DNA of 47,324 nt from a virus. Below, in pieces: positions 18,649 through 26,189 of this stretch. Under the pieces are notes generated by a model. The model was not told the DNA's origin. It did no database searches and was given only the letters and a program-made list of their open reading frames with translations. The stretch lies in the IMG/VR virus record IMGVR_UViG_3300025853_000157, positions 1 through 47,324 of that record; one strand, given 5' to 3'. The stretch's first letter is position 1. Each line of letters opens with the position of its first letter. Both the position numbers and the translations under genes were made by a program.

Positions 18649-20763
18649 CTATTTCTTTTTAAAAAAGTTATTTGTATTTCCAAGTAAAAATTCACTTGCA
18701 CTGTTTTTATATGGCTCTTTTACAATTTCTCTGTCATATTCTTCTTCTATACAAAACATTAATTGCATAAATCCCATCACTCTATCGAAGTTTCCATCCC
18801 TAAAGTATAGAATCATCTCTTCAATAAGAGCAGGACTTGGCAGCAAATCCATGTTATATATTTTAGTACCGTCTTCGCGCGTACCTCGCTCTGTCCATAG
18901 CCATCTTAAGATAAACTTTTCACCAGCATCTTTCATACGAACGTTCATGTGACATCCTTTTATTCTTGATACTGTAGAGTTTTCTATAACTTTAGATATA
19001 ACATTATCTGGCTGATCTGCTAATAAATGTAGCTTACCTCGTCTTTTAAAATAGCTTAGAACTTCACCTCGATCATTCTCAAACATAATTTCTGCATTAC
19101 CAAAGTATTCAGATAATAATTCTAAGTTTCTATTATAGATTTCAATATTGTCTGGTCTGCCTACGTATTCTGCTACAATTTCATCGTAACCATAGTCAAA
19201 CTTCTGATAAGTTTTATATACAAAAGCAGCATTAAGAGATTTACCACCTGACTTATCAAAAGCAACAGGGTCAAGTCCTATCTTATATAGACCATGAGGT
19301 ATATCTTCAGGTGGATGTTGATATACTACAACACACCCATCTTGAGGATCATTAGGCCCGTGTGGGAATTTATTCAACGGGAATAATCGTTTCTCTAAGT
19401 CAGGTCTGAACCTTACTCTTCCTTCCTCCTCAAACAATGTTCCAGGAGTTGCAAGTTTTTTATATCTATCGTCTGATTTAAGTTTAGCAAGTACGTTATA
19501 TAATTCGATTGCAGGAAATACAGATCCTTCATTACGCAAAAAAGCTTCTTTTGGTGTATGAGGGTGCTGGGTCACCATCATATTGTAAGCTTTTGGATCT
19601 GCTTTTTTCTTTTCTTCTCGCTCAAGATCCATATCTTCTTGAGCTTTTGGTCTTAATGCATTACCTGCTTTGTCTACAAATGGCTCTCTGTACCATGCAT
19701 CATCTACAAACCAACCTGCTTCTCCAATAGCATTTTCGTCATAAATGTTTTCATAACTTCTTAATCCATAGGCACTTGGATTATAGAACATAGCCTCAAA
19801 ATCAGCATTAGTTCCGTTTTTACTGTTACCACCCGTACCATACAGAATAGGAATACCAATCATAATATTACCATCCTTAAAAAGAGGATAAGAACGTTGA
19901 TATGCTTGCATAAGCCCAGGCCAGTCCCCTGCTTCTTCAAATAACATACGTTCTGCTGTACGTCCTACTGATTTTTGTGGACTATCTTTGAAGCTAAGTG
20001 CAAGAAGTTCTGATTTGTAACCCTTTTCAATATTGACACCAGAAATAGGATCTTTTTCTACGTAACCTGCTTTGATATGATCTTGTCTATCTATAAGAGT
20101 CCCTTTTACCCAATCAGTGTGCTGATTTAAGAAGTTTATCATATTCTTAGCCATTTCCATAGTATTGGCCCAGAATGTTTTTTCGTATGCAGCTAGAATT
20201 GATATAGAAAAAGGAAACCAATGGTATTTCCACGCCATACCAAAAGCATTCTTGTAAGACCAACCCTTACGTCTTGCTTTTACTACTATCATACCTTCGC
20301 CATTAAGCTCTGCTTGCTCAAGTTCGTGGTACCAATAATAGTCCATGTCTAAGAACTTAGGAAATGTGTCAATTTTTCTAGTTCGACCTCCTTGTTCTAC
20401 AGTAGCTAAGATTCTACCAAAGTTAAGATATGCGTAGTGCTCACCTGTAATACGCACACCTCCTACAGTGTAGCCTTCTTTACAGCGTCTTTCTTGTTCG
20501 TCCCAAAATTCTATGTATTCGCTTGTACCTTCTGGTGCATCAGTATAATAACCGTGTTTTAAAAAATACTTAGAAGTTTCACTAAACTCTTCGGTATTTA
20601 TAAATTTAAGGTACTGTTGTCCTGTATGTCGTACAGGATTGTCAAGAGTTGGATCTATCTCATCCCAAGGAGTTGCTATTATTCTCCGTGACGAGTTAAT
20701 ACTGCTGCTCTCATTGGATTGTATCTTCCCTCTTTGTCCATTACGGTTTTTAACTCCTGACAT
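18649..20763 (-). CDS. terL: Terminase large subunit
   Basis: 704 residues. The ATPase part shows a degenerate Walker A (VVKARRKGWSYKNA, about 161-173) and a Walker B with adjacent glutamates (RMLFEEAGDW, about 272-281). The nuclease half contains YKIGLDPVAFDKSGGKS with the first metal-binding Asp and, later, IMFENDRGEVLSYF and IYNMDLLPSPALIEEM, matching the RNase H-like DNA-cleaving domain of packaging motors. The start at ATG 20761-20763 overlaps the upstream gene by 85 bases; the next in-frame ATG codons are much further downstream. Together with the portal immediately after it, this defines the packaging module. Confidence 0.9.
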   Translation of the reverse strand: MSGVKNRNGQRGKIQSNESSSINSSRRIIATPWDEIDPTLDNPVRHTGQQYLKFINTEEFSETSKYFLKHGYYTDAPEGTSEYIEFWDEQERRCKEGYTVGGVRITGEHYAYLNFGRILATVEQGGRTRKIDTFPKFLDMDYYWYHELEQAELNGEGMIVVKARRKGWSYKNAFGMAWKYHWFPFSISILAAYEKTFWANTMEMAKNMINFLNQHTDWVKGTLIDRQDHIKAGYVEKDPISGVNIEKGYKSELLALSFKDSPQKSVGRTAERMLFEEAGDWPGLMQAYQRSYPLFKDGNIMIGIPILYGTGGNSKNGTNADFEAMFYNPSAYGLRSYENIYDENAIGEAGWFVDDAWYREPFVDKAGNALRPKAQEDMDLEREEKKKADPKAYNMMVTQHPHTPKEAFLRNEGSVFPAIELYNVLAKLKSDDRYKKLATPGTLFEEEGRVRFRPDLEKRLFPLNKFPHGPNDPQDGCVVVYQHPPEDIPHGLYKIGLDPVAFDKSGGKSLNAAFVYKTYQKFDYGYDEIVAEYVGRPDNIEIYNRNLELLSEYFGNAEIMFENDRGEVLSYFKRRGKLHLLADQPDNVISKVIENSTVSRIKGCHMNVRMKDAGEKFILRWLWTERGTREDGTKIYNMDLLPSPALIEEMILYFRDGNFDRVMGFMQLMFCIEEEYDREIVKEPYKNSASEFLLGNTNNFFKKK

Positions 20764-20984
20764 TTTTCGTATTCTTCTAGTTCACTATAGTAATCAATTA
20801 CAGGCTGTAGCATAGTATCAGTATCTTCAAGATCTGGAAACCAATACTCCCCAGAATCTTCAAGTTCTGCATAGGATATTTTACCAACAGCTACGATATA
20901 TGCATTTTCCATAGCTTGAGATAAAATATACTCTCTTTCTTCTGCTGTTAATTCACCGTCCTTGTCCATTGTATTTTTTGACAT
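20679..20984 (-). CDS. Small acidic protein upstream of terminase, unknown
   Basis: 101 residues, Glu/Tyr rich (EEREYILSQAMENAYIVAVG, KISYAELEDSGEYWFPDLED). It overlaps the terminase start by 85 bases in another frame and begins 89 bases after the previous gene. The middle segment looks like an amphipathic helix followed by an acidic stretch. Its position directly before the large terminase would suit a small terminase subunit, but no helix-turn-helix is evident and it is shorter than most; unassigned. Confidence 0.6.
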   Translation of the reverse strand: MSKNTMDKDGELTAEEREYILSQAMENAYIVAVGKISYAELEDSGEYWFPDLEDTDTMLQPVIDYYSELEEYEKCQELKTVMDKEGRYNPMRAAVLTRHGE

Positions 20985-21073
20985 AGTTCTTAGAAGCCTT
21001 GTTATTAGAGTGTTTGGTTTTTGCGTGCACTCCTTTGCGTCTAATTTTTATTTTTTCTTTTGCGTCTGGATAA

Positions 21074-21688
21074 TTAGACGATCTCATTTTTGACATCTTT
21101 CGATTCTATTAAAGTGTATGTAAACAGATCACCCCAATGATCTGCAGCTTCATTTACTGTTGCCATAAATTCAGCAAAATCTAAATTGTTTGCAATAACT
21201 TGGCACCCAGCGCTCCATTTATCTATCTGAGTTGATGTACCTGATGAAGATGCTCTATGTATATTAATACCAAAAACACCTTCTTGTATAGAGTTGGGAT
21301 CATAATCGTAGTTATCATCTAGATTATCATCTCTATATACTTTTACTTTGCCTGATTGTTTCAAAGCTTCGTACTTACCTTGGTGTAATCCAATAGTATA
21401 TGCTCCTCTATACTGACCTGGTACAAGAATAGCTACTCCATCTGGATTCAGCAGGTTTTCTGCCCAGTGTTTACCTGGGTCAGTTGTACAATCAGCTTCC
21501 CAGTATACCCAAGTATCTTTATCTGTTTTATAAGATACTGTAATAAGATCATCAAATTTGTTTGTGATCTCGTTCCCAGTTTCTGAATTACGGATTCCTA
21601 CAATGTTCAGATTAAATATACCGCTTTCAAACCATTTGTAGCCTTTTGCTTTTACAGCATCTTTGATTTGCTCTAATGTAAATGTCAT
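21074..21688 (-). CDS. Putative L,D-transpeptidase-fold cell-wall enzyme (lysis candidate)
   Basis: 204 residues. The C-terminal half has GINIHRASSSGTS...KWSAGCQVIAN, i.e. a His about 20 residues before S-x-G-C, the arrangement of the catalytic His and Cys of the YkuD (L,D-transpeptidase) fold. In phages this fold can act on peptidoglycan stem peptides. There is no signal peptide or membrane segment, so a separate holin would be needed. It is co-transcribed with terminase and the co-chaperonin. An alternative is a structural, catalytically inactive relative. The assignment rests on the motif and on length only. Confidence 0.55.
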   Translation of the reverse strand: MTFTLEQIKDAVKAKGYKWFESGIFNLNIVGIRNSETGNEITNKFDDLITVSYKTDKDTWVYWEADCTTDPGKHWAENLLNPDGVAILVPGQYRGAYTIGLHQGKYEALKQSGKVKVYRDDNLDDNYDYDPNSIQEGVFGINIHRASSSGTSTQIDKWSAGCQVIANNLDFAEFMATVNEAADHWGDLFTYTLIESKDVKNEIV

Positions 21689-21689
21689 T

Positions 21690-22238
21690 TTAACGTGGAT
21701 CTTCTCTATTTCCTTTTCTTCTTTGTCCTCTAAGCGAACCTGATTCCGACACCTCTTTTTGAACTGTTTCTGTTACAATTCTAAGAGAGTCTACAATACC
21801 ACCAATAGCTTTTAATGCTGATGTTACATCACTTGGCTTATATACTGGTCTATTATTCTTATCACGTTCGGTCAGATCTACAGATTCAAGATAATCAGTC
21901 AAATTATGGACTGTTCTTTTCGCAGCATCTAGCAAAGACATAGAAGGAGTACGCTGTAGCTCTCTATATTTTTCCATTGCAACCCGCATATCTGGATCTG
22001 GAGTATAGTTTTCGTCTTTCATAAAGTCTTTACCAACTATACTTTCTAATTTATTAATTGTATGTGCAGATCTATATGGAGATCTATAATCACATACAAA
22101 ATAGATAAAGGAAAGCTGTTTTATAGCTACTCCCTTATCTTTTGTTTTGTCTTTTTTCCAAAGTTTTTCAAACTCTGGTATTAGTAATGCTTCTGGTGAA
22201 ACAATTACAGTTCGTTCTTTAAGATCAAATAGCTTCAT
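21690..22238 (-). CDS. Unknown packaging-module protein, possible small terminase
   Basis: 182 residues, starting MKLFDLKERTVIVSPEALLIPEF and rich in charged helices, with a basic C-terminal tail (GSLRGQRRKGNREDPR). Proteins with this N terminus occur upstream of the terminase in many Bacteroidota phages, as far as I recall, without a proven role. It overlaps the co-chaperonin gene by 4 bases and is followed by the cell-wall enzyme gene after one base. A helical basic protein next to the packaging genes could be the small terminase subunit (inference). Confidence 0.65.
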   Translation of the reverse strand: MKLFDLKERTVIVSPEALLIPEFEKLWKKDKTKDKGVAIKQLSFIYFVCDYRSPYRSAHTINKLESIVGKDFMKDENYTPDPDMRVAMEKYRELQRTPSMSLLDAAKRTVHNLTDYLESVDLTERDKNNRPVYKPSDVTSALKAIGGIVDSLRIVTETVQKEVSESGSLRGQRRKGNREDPR

Positions 22239-22519
22239 TTAAACTTTGCAAATAAGCTAGTTTCTCTAAATACATGAAAAACCTCACGTTCTATTATTAC
22301 AGGTGTACTGCCATGTGGAGGTAATAAAATGTCTTCTCCTACTTTGAAGTCTTTAACTTCTGGGCCGACAGACATTACTAGTCCGCTAATAGTTTTTTGA
22401 GTTTCCCGTGCAGTATCTTCGCTTACAACAAGGCCTGATTCTGTTTCTATGCTAGGTAATTCTACTTTTACAAGTATATTATTACCTATCATTACTACAT
22501 CTTTTATGCTTTTTTTCAT
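22235..22519 (-). CDS. GroES-like co-chaperonin
   Basis: 94 residues, the usual length of Cpn10. It shows the family layout: VVMIGNNILVKVE at the N terminus, TESGLVVSE in place of the strand before the mobile-loop region, GLVMSVGPEVKDFKVGEDIL, LPPHGSTPVI and a final strand. Phage GroES homologues such as T4 gp31 replace host GroES in GroEL-assisted folding of the capsid protein (established for T4). Here it lies in the virion block about 12 kb upstream of the capsid gene on the same strand, which fits the same job. No host-type mobile-loop IVL motif is obvious. Confidence 0.8.
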   Translation of the reverse strand: MKKSIKDVVMIGNNILVKVELPSIETESGLVVSEDTARETQKTISGLVMSVGPEVKDFKVGEDILLPPHGSTPVIIEREVFHVFRETSLFAKFK

Positions 22520-22529
22520 ACCTATTATT

Positions 22530-22880
22530 TTACCACTTTCCTAGTGGGCATTTCTTTTCAGGTGCATAGGTGTTAGCTGGAAAAGCACATCCACATTCTC
22601 CACATTTGTAACCTTTATACACATCATTTGCTTTTGCTGCAGTTTCTGGAGATACAGAAAACCTGGTCTTTACCATTTTCTTAGGCTCTGCTGGAGTAGC
22701 GCCTGGGACAAGCCTATTTACAAATCTAAACAGCCCTGATTCAGTTAATTTATCGCAACCTCCACAGATTTCTGCACGTTTATCTGCAAGTTCTTTAATT
22801 TTAGGATCAAGCTCAGCAGATTCTTGTACTGCTTTTATGTAATTACTCCATCCGTCCTTTATATTCTTAAGTGCCCCCAT
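22530..22880 (-). CDS. Zinc-finger-like small protein
   Basis: 116 residues with two cysteine groups: ICGGCDKLTESG near residue 40 and YKCGECGCAFPANTYAPEKKCPLGKW at the C terminus (CxxCxC...C). The second group can form a zinc ribbon. Between them lies a Lys/Pro-rich segment. Similar small proteins are frequent in Bacteroidota phage head modules. The start ATG overlaps the previous stop by one base. No function is known to me; binding of DNA or a virion partner is possible. Confidence 0.75.
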   Translation of the reverse strand: MGALKNIKDGWSNYIKAVQESAELDPKIKELADKRAEICGGCDKLTESGLFRFVNRLVPGATPAEPKKMVKTRFSVSPETAAKANDVYKGYKCGECGCAFPANTYAPEKKCPLGKW

Positions 22881-23110
22881 TACAATCCTTCTACAAATCT
22901 GTCAAATTTACCAGCTTTGATCTCATCTATAAGATCTTTAAAATGACCTTTTTGCCAAACAGTAAATCCTTCTTCTTTTCCCCCTAGTATTACATTTTCT
23001 AGATCTTCATGGATAGAAACAGAAGGACATGTCTTGCATGTTTTACATAAAGTCATTTGAACTCCTTTTTGAGGCTCTACATTTCTTTGATGTTGCTCTA
23101 GTAGATTCAT
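22880..23110 (-). CDS. Small protein with CxxCxxC motif
   Basis: 76 residues, with TLCKTCKTCPS around residues 21-31, a likely metal-binding cluster, then an acidic-amphipathic C-terminal half. One-base overlaps with both neighbours (TAATG-type junctions) show it is translated together with them. Not recognised. Confidence 0.65.
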   Translation of the reverse strand: MNLLEQHQRNVEPQKGVQMTLCKTCKTCPSVSIHEDLENVILGGKEEGFTVWQKGHFKDLIDEIKAGKFDRFVEGL

Positions 23111-23334
23111 TATAGTTCAATTAATAGGTTATAAAGTTTGCCTTCTAGCTTTTTACGCTCTGAGTCTTTAAAAAGAGGCTTTACATTATCACCTCCAATA
23201 GCAAGAGCACTCATAATAGTATGAGCATCTTTTGTTTTAAGCTCTTTGTGCGATGCCATTTTGTTAAATTCATAGGCTTCTCTTTGCTCTGCCGTCATTA
23301 TAGGCATTTCGCTTATTCCATTGGAATTTTCCAT
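23110..23334 (-). CDS. Small helical protein, unknown
   Basis: 74 residues, helical, with MTAEQREAYEFNKMASHKEL and a Lys-rich C-terminal half. It is joined by single-base overlaps to both neighbours in the chain of small genes from 24174 to 22530. No motif recognised. Confidence 0.6.
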   Translation of the reverse strand: MENSNGISEMPIMTAEQREAYEFNKMASHKELKTKDAHTIMSALAIGGDNVKPLFKDSERKKLEGKLYNLLIEL

Positions 23335-23546
23335 TAAATAATTGCTTTTAATTGTTTGATTATATTGTCTCTGTTAGAGATCTTTTTTGCAACTGTAAGA
23401 ATTTCTACTTCGATATTTTTTATATCTATAAAAGGAGTAAGCTCCTCTATTTCATCTACAAGTTCAGCAAGTGTAGATTGTAGCTCAGCTTTTTCTTTCT
23501 CAAAAAACCCGATAGCCTTATTTATTTTGTTTGCCTTATTTTCCAT
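23334..23546 (-). CDS. Small coiled-coil protein
   Basis: 70 residues, almost entirely helical with heptad-like spacing (KINKAIGFFEKEKAELQSTL, AELVDEIEEL). It overlaps the HU-like gene by 25 bases and the next gene by one. Role unknown; a short coiled coil in the head operon might be an assembly helper. Confidence 0.6.
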   Translation of the reverse strand: MENKANKINKAIGFFEKEKAELQSTLAELVDEIEELTPFIDIKNIEVEILTVAKKISNRDNIIKQLKAII

Positions 23547-23809
23547 AGCTTCTTTATTTCCTTCTTACCCTCTTCCTTATCAATTGTACCATTTCTTATT
23601 TTTCTAATAAGGCTTCGTATAAGAGCATCTATTCTTTGTTTTTTAACTTTAAACGTTCCAAAGTTATGTAATAAAATATTATCAAGCAACCCGTCTTCCA
23701 TAGACTGACGCACATAGTTAAATTGATGGCTTACAATATGTGTAATAACAGGACGAGGTATTCCCATTTCTTCTGCCAGCTTTTTTATTATTTTTTCGTC
23801 TGGCCTCAT
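23522..23809 (-). CDS. HU/IHF-like DNA-binding protein
   Basis: 95 residues. Residues 1-55 follow the HU/IHF pattern: IIKKLAEEMGIPRPVITHIV, SHQFNYVRQSMEDGL, then LHNFGTFKVKK, the last being the conserved G-F-G-x-F-like turn before the DNA-binding arm. The beta arm itself seems short and the C terminus is a Lys/Arg-rich helix (KKEIKKLWKIRQTK). Phage HU-like proteins bend DNA during packaging or transcription. It shares one base with the upstream regulator gene, so the two are co-expressed at the head of the virion block. Confidence 0.7.
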   Translation of the reverse strand: MRPDEKIIKKLAEEMGIPRPVITHIVSHQFNYVRQSMEDGLLDNILLHNFGTFKVKKQRIDALIRSLIRKIRNGTIDKEEGKKEIKKLWKIRQTK

Positions 23810-24174
23810 TAGCTACTTAGAAGCGAAAAAGAAAAAGTAAGCTCTACTTCTTTTTCATTTTTAGGTATAGATATCTTAGGATTTAGCTGCAGCTTCCCGT
23901 TCTTATCAGAAAAAATAACCCCTTTGTTCTTAAAATACTTTATATAGTTATCTAGATTAGAATGGGTTTTAAACCCAAACTTTTCACGTACATAACTTCT
24001 AGCTTGGGTACCAAATCTATCATTTTCTACTAGATCGCCTTCAAGCTCCATAAATGCAGATAGTATCTCTAGTTCCTTACTAGTTAAGGGAAGGGGGAGG
24101 ATGACATTTATTAACTTAAGATATTTAGGAATAAACTCTTTTTTACTAAGTCTTTCTTTCTTTACTCTCTTCAT
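23809..24174 (-). CDS. Winged-helix-like protein, first gene of the virion block
   Basis: 121 residues, basic N terminus (MKRVKKERLSKKEF), then LTSKELEILSAFMEL and FKTHSNLDNYIKYFKNKGVI, an arrangement of two helices and a recognition-like helix followed by a strand, as in winged-helix proteins. It is the first gene on the minus strand after the divergent control region and is preceded by a -7 box 18 bases before its ATG. It may regulate the switch to late transcription or act in packaging; both are inference. Confidence 0.65.
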   Translation of the reverse strand: MKRVKKERLSKKEFIPKYLKLINVILPLPLTSKELEILSAFMELEGDLVENDRFGTQARSYVREKFGFKTHSNLDNYIKYFKNKGVIFSDKNGKLQLNPKISIPKNEKEVELTFSFSLLSS

Positions 24175-24191
24175 TGTGATATACTATAGCG

Positions 24192-24199
24192 CAAATATA
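24192..24199 (-). promoter_or_regulatory. Bacteroidota -7 box of the virion block
   Basis: Minus-strand bases read TATATTTG, a full match to TAnnTTTG, placing a start about 10 bases before the ATG at 24174. A TTG lies only 15 bases upstream (shorter than the usual 19-21), so the -33 part is uncertain. Confidence 0.5.
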
Positions 24200-24595
24200 T
24201 ACATTTATATTTTACCAATAGCACTCTTCCCCCTCCCTAGAATTTTTGTGCTTTTTGAAACCCCGAAACTCGTGCTGAGAAGCGCCTGCGCTTTTTCTGT
24301 CATCGTTGACAGGTTTGTCGTGCTTTGTGGACGCACGACATTAGACGTAGTAGCCCTGCTTCATTGCACCATTGTTTCTCTTGGCAGGGTATCCCCAGTT
24401 CTTCCCTGGGTTGTCATTGAGTACAAAGATAAGTAATTTTTTAAAAAATTTTCTGAAAAAATTTTAATCTGAGTACTCGAAAGAGTGATCCACCAAAAAT
24501 CAAACACCCCTGTCAAACATTGGCGGAAGTATCCCCCGTCAGGCAGCAATGCAAAGACCAACAAAGGTCGGGGATTAACCCAAAACTTGTGAACT
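24200..24595. promoter_or_regulatory. Divergent control region between virion and early blocks
   Basis: About 400 bases without a credible gene between the two oppositely directed blocks. Three perfect hairpins follow one another: AAGCG-CCTG-CGCTT with a T run (24280-24296), TGTCA-TCGT-TGACA (24298-24311) and GTCGTGC...GCACGAC (24317-24339). A second minus-strand -7-like box TATCTTTG is at 24424-24431, followed by an A/T-only stretch. Short GC-rich pieces alternate with A/T tracts. Likely promoters and operators for both directions; the plus-strand promoter was not identified. Confidence 0.5.
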
Positions 24596-24982
24596 ATGTT
24601 TGACTTGTCACAACCGACACAGCAACTAGTCGCTTACAAGTTCATCACAGCCTCTGAGCCTAAGTCTCATTGCTCTACACCAGATGTAGTAGCAACTGAG
24701 CGTGGCAACTTCCAGGTTAACATCGTGTTTGTTACGATGGGAGAGTTGAAGAGTATGCGTGAAGAAGCAAAGCTAGCTGAAGAACTAGGCTTGGAGATTT
24801 CCGAGCACGGTGCTAAGCGTGGCTTTATGATTCCGCAGTTCTTTGCAACAAAGGCTGAGGCTGAGTCTTGTAAGTTGAACACACTTTGGCACGTAGCTAC
24901 CAAAGATGTCAAGTACCATCTAACTAAGATGGGATTGATTGACTCTGAGGATAGCGATGATGGCGAAGATTCAGTGTTTTAG
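24596..24982 (+). CDS. Early protein with acidic SSB-like tail
   Basis: 128 residues, first gene of the early block. The body is a compact alpha/beta sequence with GNFQVNIVFVTMGELKSM and HGAKRGFMIPQFFATKAEAE; the C terminus is SEDSDDGEDSVF, an acidic tail ending in an aromatic residue like the partner-binding tail of SSB proteins. The early protein at 26651 ends the same way (DEEPDSVF). Codon use is richer in GC than in the virion genes. A motif ATTAAC lies 22 bases before the ATG, and an excellent intrinsic terminator follows the stop, so it is a one-gene unit. Possibly a single-strand DNA-binding protein; not recognised by family. Confidence 0.7.
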   Translation: MFDLSQPTQQLVAYKFITASEPKSHCSTPDVVATERGNFQVNIVFVTMGELKSMREEAKLAEELGLEISEHGAKRGFMIPQFFATKAEAESCKLNTLWHVATKDVKYHLTKMGLIDSEDSDDGEDSVF

Positions 24983-24991
24983 TAGCGGAAG

Positions 24992-25025
24992 GAGGGGTAG
25001 GCCGAGATGGTCTACTCCTCTTTTT
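24992..25025 (+). terminator. Intrinsic terminator after the first early gene
   Basis: GAGGGGTAG (24992-25000) pairs with CTACTCCTC (25012-25020) with one G-T pair, loop of 11 bases, followed by TTTTT. It begins 10 bases after the stop codon. Confidence 0.85.
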
Positions 25026-25079
25026 ATTACAAGTTATGGGTACTTGATAAGTAATTATTAACCTCAAACTATATACGTT

Positions 25080-25448
25080 ATGGAAAACTATCAAGACAAC
25101 TCATCTAAGTGGTTAACTTCTAAAGGTCTAAGACCTGCTGAAGTCACAAAAGTATTTGAGCTTCTCACTGAGTTAGTGGGAAGAGACAGTACTGGATTTA
25201 AGTGGGTTGACAAAAGCGACTTGTATTACAAAGGTGAACAGTCTGTTTTCATCTCTGAAGACCATATTGGGTCAGACGTAGACAGGTGCGCTTGGAAAGT
25301 TACAAGAGTGTTGGATATAGCATCACTTATCTACGAAGAAGCTGATAACGGCTCTGTTGTCATTCTCTACAAAGAGAAACCTAAGACACCAGAGCAAGAA
25401 GCACTTCGAGATAGTTGGCCTTATTCAGTTCACATTGTACGAAGGTAA
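25080..25448 (+). CDS. Early protein, unknown
   Basis: 122 residues, mixed alpha/beta, with no recognised motif. N-terminal half: NSSKWLTSKGLRPAEVTKVF, a helix suitable for protein or DNA contact; C-terminal half: WKVTRVLDIASLIYEE, then GSVVILYKEK. ATTAAC lies 23 bases before the ATG as for the flanking early genes, and hairpins of terminator type lie on both sides, so it is transcribed as a single-gene unit. Phage early proteins of this size are often host-takeover factors, but nothing here proves that. Confidence 0.65.
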   Translation: MENYQDNSSKWLTSKGLRPAEVTKVFELLTELVGRDSTGFKWVDKSDLYYKGEQSVFISEDHIGSDVDRCAWKVTRVLDIASLIYEEADNGSVVILYKEKPKTPEQEALRDSWPYSVHIVRR

Positions 25449-25463
25449 ACACTCATCCGCAAG

Positions 25464-25487
25464 GGGCAGCAACACAAGCTGCTCTTT
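25464..25487 (+). terminator. Probable intrinsic terminator
   Basis: GGGCAGC (25464-25470) pairs with GCTGCTC (25478-25484) with one G-T pair, loop AACACAA, followed by TTT. It starts 15 bases after the stop at 25448. Confidence 0.6.
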
Positions 25488-25493
25488 GTGGAC

Positions 25494-25586
25494 AAAGCAC
25501 ATAGCACATTCAAATGCACATAGCACATTACACATTTAAATGCACATTACACACTCAAATGAAATTAGACATTACACATTCAAATG
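25494..25586. repeat. Four imperfect direct repeats ending in CAAATG or TAAATG
   Basis: Units of 19-26 bases of the kind CACAT..CACATTCAAATG end at 25516, 25542, 25561 and 25586. The DNA is A/C-rich on this strand. Spacing is irregular, so this is not a CRISPR array; iteron or regulator-binding repeats are possible. Confidence 0.6.
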
Positions 25587-25613
25587 CACGCAAGAGTCAA
25601 GCATCTATTTGAC
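25587..25613. promoter_or_regulatory. Two-copy element, copy 1
   Basis: CACGCAA, two bases, GTCAA, eight bases, TTGAC. The GTCAA and TTGAC halves form an inverted repeat. The same element with identical spacing is found at 26261-26287. Each copy directly follows a block of TGCAC/CAAATG repeats. Copy 1 lies 38 bases before the ATG at 25652. Confidence 0.55.
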
Positions 25614-25651
25614 ATATTGGCAATTAGGTATTAACTAAAAACATAGAAACT

Positions 25652-25912
25652 ATGCCAAAAAACAATTTCACCAAAGAGCAGATGGATGCTCTAAACCAAT
25701 TCATCAACGAGTCTATAGAACGTCAAGCTGTTCACGATGCATTCAGACATCTAGAGAACAAGATAGACAGAGCTATGGGCAGTCGTTACAGCAGAGACTC
25801 AAAACTTGAAAAGCTATTGAACTCTGACCTCTTTAAACAACCTGAGCCGCCAAAGCCAGTTGTTAAAGGGAAGATTGACCTGTCAAAATACGAAGACACA
25901 ACATTCGGATGA
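25652..25912 (+). CDS. Small early helical protein
   Basis: 86 residues, charged and helical (TKEQMDALNQFINESIERQA, FRHLENKIDRAMGS), with a Pro-rich linker (KQPEPPKPVVKG) and a short C-terminal motif (KIDLSKYEDTTFG). It has the ATTAAC leader motif 22 bases before its ATG. Its stop overlaps the next ATG by four bases (ATGA), so it is co-translated with a small membrane protein. Not recognised. Confidence 0.65.
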   Translation: MPKNNFTKEQMDALNQFINESIERQAVHDAFRHLENKIDRAMGSRYSRDSKLEKLLNSDLFKQPEPPKPVVKGKIDLSKYEDTTFG

Positions 25913-26124
25913 GACAGCTCAGGAACTTCATCATAATTCTATGTGTAGGGTCTCAGACTCTGCACATAGTAATTCTTTCTGTGTGGTTAGCAACATTCGG
26001 TCAAGCATTTAACTTGATTGAGGTTATAACCTGTCCTACAGTTCAAGTCTGGACTTACATCATTACTATATTTGTCTTTATATTTGATGTTGTTGCACTA
26101 GGCGTTGGCGAGTTGGACTTTTAG
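25909..26124 (+). CDS. Small two-helix membrane protein
   Basis: 71 residues with two hydrophobic segments, about 7-30 (NFIIILCVGSQTLHIVILSV) and 47-66 (VWTYIITIFVFIFDVVALGV), and a short acidic C terminus. Its ATG overlaps the preceding stop by four bases. A strong terminator follows 8 bases after the stop. Size and topology would suit a superinfection-exclusion protein or holin-like protein, but early position argues for the first; no homologue recognised. Confidence 0.65.
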   Translation: MRQLRNFIIILCVGSQTLHIVILSVWLATFGQAFNLIEVITCPTVQVWTYIITIFVFIFDVVALGVGELDF

Positions 26125-26132
26125 TTTGAGAC

Positions 26133-26161
26133 GAGCAAGGGGCACTACGCCCTTTGCTCTT
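26133..26161 (+). terminator. Strong intrinsic terminator
   Basis: GAGCAAGGGGC (26133-26143) pairs with GCCCTTTGCTC (26149-26159), 11 bp with one G-T pair and loop ACTAC, followed by TT and AAAACTTT. It closes the two-gene unit above. Confidence 0.8.
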
Positions 26162-26189
26162 AAAACTTTATTCATTCACAATGCAAATA

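Noticed and set aside
20985-21073. Small gene or terminator between the cell-wall enzyme and the protein at 20679
   Set aside because: No frame with a start fits; a GAGTG/CACTC pairing is too weak and has a long loop. The repeat AGACGCAAA occurs twice but has no clear meaning.
24101-24564. Frames on both strands in the divergent control region
   Set aside because: They overlap hairpins and promoter boxes and encode low-complexity hydrophobic products.
25494-25586. CRISPR array
   Set aside because: Units are imperfect, spacing varies from 19 to 26 bases, and no cas genes or unique spacers are present.
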